Assembly (NCBI RefSeq): GCF_000961885.1
Contig: NZ_JZKH01000029.1
Span: forward strand, 1-64,000
Length of the DNA: 64,000 nt
Origin: Streptomyces rubellomurinus
GTDB lineage: Bacteria > Actinomycetota > Actinomycetes > Streptomycetales > Streptomycetaceae
Direction: 5' to 3'
The first letter of the stretch is position 1, and every line of letters starts with the position of its first letter. Below are positions 59,415-64,000 of this stretch, piece by piece. The translations under genes and the position numbers were made by a program. Under the pieces are notes generated by a model. The model saw only the letters and a list, made by a program, of their open reading frames with translations, was not told where the DNA came from and made no database searches.

Positions 59415-60341
59415 GTGACCGACACCACCGACGCCCGTCTGGCCGACTTCGAGCAGCACCGGCGCACGGTCTTCGGCATCGCCTACCGGATGCTCGGCAG
59501 CGTCGCGGACGCGGAGGACCTGGTCCAGGACACCTGGCTGCGCTGGAGCGCCGTGACCGGCCCGGTGGCGAGCCCCGGCGGCTACCTGGCCCGGACGGTC
59601 ACCAACCTCGCCCTCAACCGGCTGTCCTCCGCCGCCGTCCGCCGCGAGTCCTACGTCGGCCCGTGGTTGCCCGAGCCGCTGGTCACCGAACCGGACGCGA
59701 CCGAGGGCGTCGAGCGCGCCGAGTCCGTCTCCGTCGCCCTGCTGGTGGTGCTGGAGAGCCTGTCCCCGCTGGAGCGGGCGGTGTTCGTGCTCAAGGAGGC
59801 CTTCGGCTTCTCCTACCCGGAGATCGCCGAGGCGCTGGACCGCACCGAGGCCGCCTGCCGCCAGGTCGGCAGCCGGGCCAGGGCGCAGGTGCGGGCCCGC
59901 CGGCCGCGCTACGACGCCCCGCCGGAGCTGCGCCGCCGGGCCACCGAGGAGTTCCTGGCGGCCTGCGTCGGCGGCGACCTCAACCGGATGCTCGACCTGC
60001 TCGCCCCCGAGGTCACCACCTGGAGCGACGGCGGAGGTGTCGTCCGCGCCGCGCTGCGGCCGGTCACCGGCGCCGGGAACGTCGCCCGCTTCGTCCTCGG
60101 CGTGCTCGGACAGCTCGGCGAACGGGCCGCGGTCCGCCCGGTCCTGGTCAACGGCGAGCCCGGCCTGCTGGTCACCGTGGACGGCGCGGTCGACTCCGTC
60201 TCCGTGCTCGACTTCGCCGAGGGGCCGGACGGCGGCCCGCTGGTCTCCGCGATCCGCGCCGTCCGCAACCCGCACAAGCTCGCGCACCTCGCCCACCTCG
60301 CGCACCTCGCCCACCTCGCGCACCGCGCCGACCGGGCTTGA
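59415..60341 (+). CDS. SigJ-type ECF sigma factor (ECF41-like) with Leu-Ala-His tail
   Basis: 308 residues. Region 2 (HRRTVFGIAYRMLGSVADAE, DLVQDTWLRW) ~10-85; region 4 (LSPLERAVFVLKEAFGFSYP, ACRQVGSRARAQVRAR) ~115-165; SnoaL-like C-terminal domain ~175-285 as in ECF41, where it controls activity. The extreme C-terminus is LAH repeated five times, from a 9-bp/18-bp DNA repeat. Start GTG, leaderless. Confidence 0.92.
   Translation: MTDTTDARLADFEQHRRTVFGIAYRMLGSVADAEDLVQDTWLRWSAVTGPVASPGGYLARTVTNLALNRLSSAAVRRESYVGPWLPEPLVTEPDATEGVERAESVSVALLVVLESLSPLERAVFVLKEAFGFSYPEIAEALDRTEAACRQVGSRARAQVRARRPRYDAPPELRRRATEEFLAACVGGDLNRMLDLLAPEVTTWSDGGGVVRAALRPVTGAGNVARFVLGVLGQLGERAAVRPVLVNGEPGLLVTVDGAVDSVSVLDFAEGPDGGPLVSAIRAVRNPHKLAHLAHLAHLAHLAHRADRA
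60279..60323 (+). repeat. Coding repeat: five Leu-Ala-His units
   Basis: CTCGCGCACCTCGCCCAC units inside the sigma factor gene; prone to length variation. Confidence 0.85.
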
Positions 60342-60368
60342 CTCTCGACCAGGTCGAGCCCGCAGAGT
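60338..60368 (+). promoter_or_regulatory. MerR-type promoter with 19-bp spacer
   Basis: TTGACT (60338-60343), 19 nt, CAGAGT (60363-60368). Spacer contains palindrome CTCGACC-A-GGTCGAG (60344-60358). -10 ends 6 nt before ATG, so leaderless. Overlong spacer and palindrome are the signature of MerR-controlled promoters; the next gene is a MerR protein. Confidence 0.7.
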
Positions 60369-60374
60369 CACCGC

Positions 60375-61466
60375 ATGGAGAGCGAGCTGCACAGCATCGG
60401 CGCCCTGTCCCGCGCGAGCGGCCTGGGCGTCGGCACCCTGCGCTACTACGACAGCGCCCAGGTGCTCGCGCCCGCCTGGGTCGACCCGCAGACCGGCTAC
60501 CGCTGGTACCGGCCCGACCAGCTCGCCGACGCCCGCCTGCTGGCCCGGCTCCGCCGGGTCGGCCTGCCGCTGGCCGGCATCCGCGCGGTGCTCGGCGCCG
60601 CGCCCGGCAGCGGCGCGGGCCACCAGGTGCTCGACGCGCACCTGCGCCGCCTGGAGGACGGCCTCGCCGACGCCCGCCGCGAGCTCTCCCTGATCCGCAC
60701 GATGATCGACCAGAGGGAGCAGCCGATGACCACCACGCCCGCAGGACTCCGCCTCGCCGTCCCCGCCGGGGAGCTGACCGCCGCCCTGGAGGCGGTCCGC
60801 TTCGCGGTCGGCAGCGACCCCGAGCAGCCCTCCCTCGCCGGGGTGCTGTTCGAGCCGGACGGCCCGGTGCTGCGACTGGTCGCCACCGACCGCTACCGGA
60901 TGGCCTTCGCCGAGGTCCCGGCCACCGGGGCGCCCGAGCAGCCGACCGCGGGCACGATCGTCCCGACCCCGCTGGTGGACGCGCTGCGCGCGCTGCTCGC
61001 CGCCGGTCCGGCCGAGGCGGTGCTCACCCTCGGCGGCGGCCGGGTCCGGGCCGAGGCCGGCGGGCACCGGATCGAGGGCGCCGCCCTGGACTTCGACTAC
61101 CCCGACCACCGGGCCGTCACCAGGCTCGAACCGCGGCACCGGATCACCCTCCCGGCGGACGAGCTGCGCACCGCCGTCGCCACCGGCGCCACCCGCACCC
61201 TCCCCTCCGGCCCGCACGGCGCCGACTGCGAGGTCAGCGTCCTCGTCCCCACCCCGGACGGCCGGCTCGCCGTCGCCGCCGGGCCGGCCGGCGGGCCCGG
61301 CATCGCCGTCAACCGCGACTACCTGCTCGACGCCCTCGCCGCCGGGCGCCCCGAGCAGCTGCTGCTCGAACTCGGCGGCCCGATCGCCCCGCTCGCCGTC
61401 CGCAGCCCCGGCCGGCCCGGCACCTTCTCCGTCCTGATGCCCGTCCGCCTCCCCGAGGCCTCCTGA
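60375..61466 (+). CDS. MerR HTH fused to DnaN-like (sliding-clamp) domains 2 and 3
   Basis: 363 residues. Residues ~6-75 are a MerR winged HTH (LSRASGLGVGTLRYYDS, QTGYRWYRPDQLADARLL), ~85-118 a dimerisation helix, and ~125-357 match DNA polymerase III beta clamp. Domain 2: LAVPAGELTAALEAVRFAV, LVATDRYRMAFAEVPA and DFDYPDHRAVTRLEP. Domain 3: ITLPADELRTAVA, GIAVNRDYLLDALAAG and the clamp-tail motif LMPVRL at 354-359. Clamp domain 1 is absent, its place taken by MerR. Ligand and ring formation unknown. Confidence 0.85.
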   Translation: MESELHSIGALSRASGLGVGTLRYYDSAQVLAPAWVDPQTGYRWYRPDQLADARLLARLRRVGLPLAGIRAVLGAAPGSGAGHQVLDAHLRRLEDGLADARRELSLIRTMIDQREQPMTTTPAGLRLAVPAGELTAALEAVRFAVGSDPEQPSLAGVLFEPDGPVLRLVATDRYRMAFAEVPATGAPEQPTAGTIVPTPLVDALRALLAAGPAEAVLTLGGGRVRAEAGGHRIEGAALDFDYPDHRAVTRLEPRHRITLPADELRTAVATGATRTLPSGPHGADCEVSVLVPTPDGRLAVAAGPAGGPGIAVNRDYLLDALAAGRPEQLLLELGGPIAPLAVRSPGRPGTFSVLMPVRLPEAS

Positions 61467-61476
61467 TCCGTTTGCT

Positions 61477-61521
61477 GGCGCTAGCGCCCTGCTTGCAAAA
61501 GCAAGCGGGGTGTTGCAGGCT
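61477..61521 (+). promoter_or_regulatory. Palindromic promoter of XRE gene
   Basis: GGCGCTAGCGCC (61477-61488) and GCTTGC-AAAA-GCAAGC (61491-61506). A -35-like TTGCAA lies in the second, 17 nt before CAGGCT (61516-61521), which is 6 nt from the ATG. Candidate autoregulation. Confidence 0.55.
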
Positions 61522-61527
61522 GTCGGC

Positions 61528-61950
61528 ATGGCCTCACTGAACGTCGGCTCGCTGGGCGAGTACATCCGGGAGCAGCGCCGGAACGCGCAGTACTCGCTGC
61601 GGCAGCTGGCGGAGGTCGCCGGCGTGTCCAACCCGTACCTCAGCCAGATCGAGCGAGGGTTGCGCAAGCCGAGCGCGGAGATCCTGCAGCAGATCGCCAA
61701 GGCGCTGCGGATCTCGGCGGAGACGCTGTACGTCCAGGCCGGGATCCTGGAGGAGCGGCGGGGCGAGGGCCACGAGCTGCGGGCCTCGATCCTGGCCGAT
61801 CCGCTGATCAACGAGCGGCAGAAGCAGGCGCTGCTCGCGGTCTACGACGCCTTCCTGAAGGAGAACGCCGCCCCGGCCGCCTCCGACTCCGCCGCCGGCG
61901 CGACGACCGACGGCCCAGCCGCCCAGAACACCCACCGGGAGGACCGGTAA
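61528..61950 (+). CDS. XRE-family HTH regulator
   Basis: 140 residues. HTH ~12-65: YIREQRRNAQYSLRQLAEVA, GVSNPYLSQIERG. C-terminal part is Ala/Thr/Asp-rich, likely disordered. Resembles small actinomycete XRE regulators encoded with an HbhA-like protein. The next gene begins 2 nt after its stop. Confidence 0.9.
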   Translation: MASLNVGSLGEYIREQRRNAQYSLRQLAEVAGVSNPYLSQIERGLRKPSAEILQQIAKALRISAETLYVQAGILEERRGEGHELRASILADPLINERQKQALLAVYDAFLKENAAPAASDSAAGATTDGPAAQNTHREDR

Positions 61951-61952
61951 CC

Positions 61953-62468
61953 ATGCCGATCACGGACGAGATCAAGAAGACCCTCACCGACCCGACCCCG
62001 CTGTACGCCCTCGCCGGCGCCGGGGACCTGGCGTACGAGAAGCTGCGCGAGGTGCCGGGCCGGGTGGAGGCGCTGGCGTCGGACCCGAAGGGCGCCCAGG
62101 AGAAGGCGGCCGCCAGGTTCCAGGAGGCGCAGTCGCTGGTGGCCGGGGCGCAGGCCAAGGTCACCGAGGCGGTCACCGCCCTGCCGACCGACCTCAATGG
62201 GCTGCAGGAGCGCGCCCAGGGCTTCGCCCTGCAGCAGGTGGCCCGCGCGGTCGAGCTGGCGGTGAAGGCCCGGGAGGCGTACGACGAGCTGGCCGAGCGC
62301 GGCAAGGTCGCGGTGGAGAAGGCCCGTCCGGGCGCCGCGACCGAGGCCGCCGAGGCCACCGAGCCCGCCGTCGAGCCGGTGGAGATCGAGGCCGCCGAGC
62401 CCGTCGAGCCCGCCGAGGCCGGGCCGAAGAAGACCGGCCGCGCCCGGAAGGCCGCGGACGACCGCTAG
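61953..62468 (+). CDS. HbhA-like helical protein
   Basis: 171 residues, mostly one long helix/coiled coil (~10-120, with DPTPLYALAGAGDLAYEKLR), then Glu/Ala/Pro-rich linker and a short Lys/Arg tail (GPKKTGRARKAADDR). In mycobacteria HbhA with such a basic tail is surface-exposed, but no signal peptide is seen. 2 nt from XRE stop, so an operon. Confidence 0.75.
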   Translation: MPITDEIKKTLTDPTPLYALAGAGDLAYEKLREVPGRVEALASDPKGAQEKAAARFQEAQSLVAGAQAKVTEAVTALPTDLNGLQERAQGFALQQVARAVELAVKAREAYDELAERGKVAVEKARPGAATEAAEATEPAVEPVEIEAAEPVEPAEAGPKKTGRARKAADDR

Positions 62469-62607
62469 GCGTGGCCGCCGGGCAGGCGTGGAAAGCCGCC
62501 GAACGGGGCACATCCGGTGACTGCGGGACGTTGAGAGCAGAGCGGACAGCCACCCGTGCCAGGATGGGCGGCCGGGCGCCGCAGCACGGACGACGGAGGA
62601 GACCACG

Positions 62608-62952
62608 GTGGGTGGAGTGTTCCAGATCTTGGCCCTGGACTACCTGAACCCGTTCTGGTGGGTGGCGGTGGCGATCCTCGGCTTCAAGCTGTTCGTCCTG
62701 CTCGACGCGGCCTCCCGCCGCGAGGACGCCTACCGGGCGGCGGACAAGAAGACCAAGCAGTTCTGGCTGGTGATCCTGGGGATCGCGTTCGGCCTGGACC
62801 TGCTGTTCGGGGCGATGCCGCTCTCCAGCTTCCTCACCCTCGCCGGGCTGGTCGCGGCGATCGTCTACATGGTGGACGTCCGCCCGGCGATCCGGGCGCT
62901 GACCGGCGGGAGCGGCGGCCGGAGCAACTCCGGCCCGTACGGCCCCTGGTGA
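62608..62952 (+). CDS. DUF2516-family membrane protein
   Basis: 114 residues, three hydrophobic segments (FWWVAVAILGFKLFVLLDAA; FWLVILGIAFGLDLLFGAM; LAGLVAAIVYMVD). Matches the DUF2516 pattern of actinobacteria. GTG with GGAGGAG. Follows the XRE/HbhA-like pair after 140 bp. Confidence 0.8.
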   Translation: MGGVFQILALDYLNPFWWVAVAILGFKLFVLLDAASRREDAYRAADKKTKQFWLVILGIAFGLDLLFGAMPLSSFLTLAGLVAAIVYMVDVRPAIRALTGGSGGRSNSGPYGPW

Positions 62953-63000
62953 GCGGCCGCTGAACGCGCCGTCCGCTGAACGCGCCGGCCACTGAACGCA

Positions 63001-63033
63001 TCGGCCCGGTCGGGGATCCCCCGACCGGGCCGA
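63001..63033. terminator. Bidirectional terminator
   Basis: 15-bp perfect stem (TCGGCCCGGTCGGGG and complement), 3-nt spacer, between convergent genes. Confidence 0.83.
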
Positions 63034-63050
63034 GTCGTGTCCGCCGGGCG

Positions 63051-64000
63051 TCAGCCCAGGATCAGCTGCACCGGGTTGCGCTCCAGCAGCAGCACCGCGA
63101 CGTCGTCCGTCAGCGCGCCGCCGTTCAGCTCCTCGACCTCGGCGATGGCGCTGTCGACCAGCCGCCCCCTGGTCAGCCCGGCGCTCTGGTGGTCGGCGAC
63201 CAGGTCCGCCAGGCCGTCCTGCCCGAGGCGCCGCGACCCGGCCCCGACCCGGCCCTCGATCAGGCCGTCGGTGTAGAGCAACAGCCGCCAGCCGGGCTGG
63301 AGTTCGACGTCGTGGGCGGGCCAGGCGGCCTGCCCGTCGTGGCAGGGCAGCAGGCCGAGCGCGGGCCCGGCGAGGTCGGCGGGCAGGGTGACCGGGCGGT
63401 GGTCGCGGCCGAGCAGCAGCGGCGCGGGGTGTCCGGCGAGGTAGAGCCGGGCCCGCTCGCAGGCGCCGAGCGAGTCGAGGCCGGTGTCCGTGCGGCCGGG
63501 CTCGATCACGAGCATGCAGAGCGTCGCGAAGATCTCGTCGCTGCGCCGCTCGTGCTCCAGCACGTGCTGGAGGGTGGTGAGCAGGGCCTCGCCGGTGAGG
63601 CCGGCGAAGACCAGGGTGCGCCACGCTATCCGGAGCGCGACGCCGAGCGCGGCCTCGTCCGGACCGTGGCCGCAGACGTCGCCGATCACCACGTGGACGG
63701 TGCCGTCGTCGGTGCGGACGGCGTCGTAGAAGTCGCCGCCGAGCAGGGCGCGGCGCCGGCCGGGGCGGTAGCGGCGGGTGAAGGAGAGCCCGGCGCCGTC
63801 GAGCAGCGGGGTGGGCAGCAGGTGACGCTGCAGGCGGGCGTTCTCCTGGCCGCGCAGCTCGGCCTCGACCAGGCGGCGCTGGGACTCGTCGGCGCGCTTG
63901 CGCTCGACGGCGTAGCGCAGCGCGCGGGCCAGCAGCGGGCCGTCCGTCTCGTGCTTGATCAGGAAGTCCTGGGCGCCGGCGGCGACGGCGGCCGCGCCGA
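63051..64000 (-). CDS. SpoIIE-type PP2C phosphatase with receiver-like region (5' end outside window)
   Basis: At least 316 residues visible; frame is open to the window edge. N-terminal visible part AGAQDFLIKHETDGPLLARAL resembles the end of a response-regulator receiver (Lys in FLIKH). After a coiled coil (RADESQRRLVEAEL) comes a SpoIIE/RsbU phosphatase: GGDFYDAVR, VIGDVCGHG, LLLYTDGLIEGR and LTDDVAVLLLE, with the metal-binding Asp residues. Such proteins dephosphorylate anti-anti-sigma STAS proteins. STAS gene at 20 kb is far away; no link shown. Confidence 0.9.
   Translation of the reverse strand, partial: GAAAVAAGAQDFLIKHETDGPLLARALRYAVERKRADESQRRLVEAELRGQENARLQRHLLPTPLLDGAGLSFTRRYRPGRRRALLGGDFYDAVRTDDGTVHVVIGDVCGHGPDEAALGVALRIAWRTLVFAGLTGEALLTTLQHVLEHERRSDEIFATLCMLVIEPGRTDTGLDSLGACERARLYLAGHPAPLLLGRDHRPVTLPADLAGPALGLLPCHDGQAAWPAHDVELQPGWRLLLYTDGLIEGRVGAGSRRLGQDGLADLVADHQSAGLTRGRLVDSAIAEVEELNGGALTDDVAVLLLERNPVQLILG

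Noticed and set aside
1..64000. Mobile elements, tRNA or rRNA genes
   Set aside because: No transposase, integrase, tRNA T-loop with acceptor pairing, or rRNA sequence recognised; absence judged by eye only.

Overview
The window is very GC-rich actinomycete chromosome, almost certainly from a Streptomycetaceae member (Streptomyces or Kitasatospora type). The support is strong third-position G/C bias, many GTG starts, GTGA/ATGA stop-start overlaps, many promoters whose -10 box lies only 6-8 nt before the start codon (leaderless mRNAs), a SARP-type regulator, several ECF sigma factors, many TetR, LuxR and MerR regulators, a Pkn-type Ser/Thr kinase and TatA. No tRNA, rRNA, insertion sequence, integrase or CRISPR array was seen.

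Layout. 1-4.56 kb is a defence module: a beta-class DNA methyltransferase, an McrB-like AAA+ ATPase and a convergent PD-(D/E)XK McrC-like nuclease, flanked by a small helix-turn-helix gene. 4.56-12.8 kb is signalling and export: a LuxR response regulator and histidine kinase, a lipoprotein, an ABC transporter pair, a second kinase/regulator pair and a SARP regulator. 13.1-15.5 kb carries two RNA-methyltransferase-like genes, an AhpD-like protein and a small acidic protein. 15.6-19.1 kb has a large membrane protein with a degenerate kinase domain fused to an LPG-synthase-type membrane domain, a UBP zinc finger and a small protein. 19.3-30.5 kb is mixed: an ECF sigma factor with a convergent overlapping STAS protein, SRPBCC, NUDIX, a Clp_N-plus-HTH regulator with a triple-palindrome promoter, a tyrosine phosphatase, a sigma factor with a membrane partner, a Ser/Thr kinase, TatA and two methyltransferase-type proteins. 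30.8-37 kb has a TetR/MFS efflux pair with three operator boxes, a cupin, an acyl-CoA dehydrogenase, a double-TetR regulator and a secreted Asn/Gly-rich protein. 37.2-41.6 kb is an HSP90-like ATPase followed by a TPR protein. 41.7-50.4 kb holds DedA, ThrE-type exporter, a membrane protein, an NlpC/P60 hydrolase, a PIN-like protein, small membrane proteins and two GNAT proteins. 50.5-55.8 kb has a TetR regulator, a GNAT, a macro-domain protein, an MFS/LysR divergon and YceI. 55.9-64 kb holds an SNF2 helicase, a SigJ-type sigma factor, a MerR-DnaN fusion, an XRE/HbhA-like/DUF2516 run and a partial SpoIIE-type phosphatase.

Most notable: (i) the split methyltransferase/McrB/McrC-like module; (ii) a MerR DNA-binding domain fused to domains 2 and 3 of the replication sliding clamp, driven by a promoter with the 19-bp spacer typical of MerR control and a palindrome inside it; (iii) promoters matching the RecA-independent DNA-damage motif (TTGTCRGTG-N8-TAnnnT), exactly before a GNAT gene and nearly so before TPR, sigma and macro-domain genes; (iv) the HSP90-TPR pair; (v) the Clp_N-HTH protein whose promoter is packed with inverted repeats. 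Functions come from motif recognition by eye; no database search was possible.
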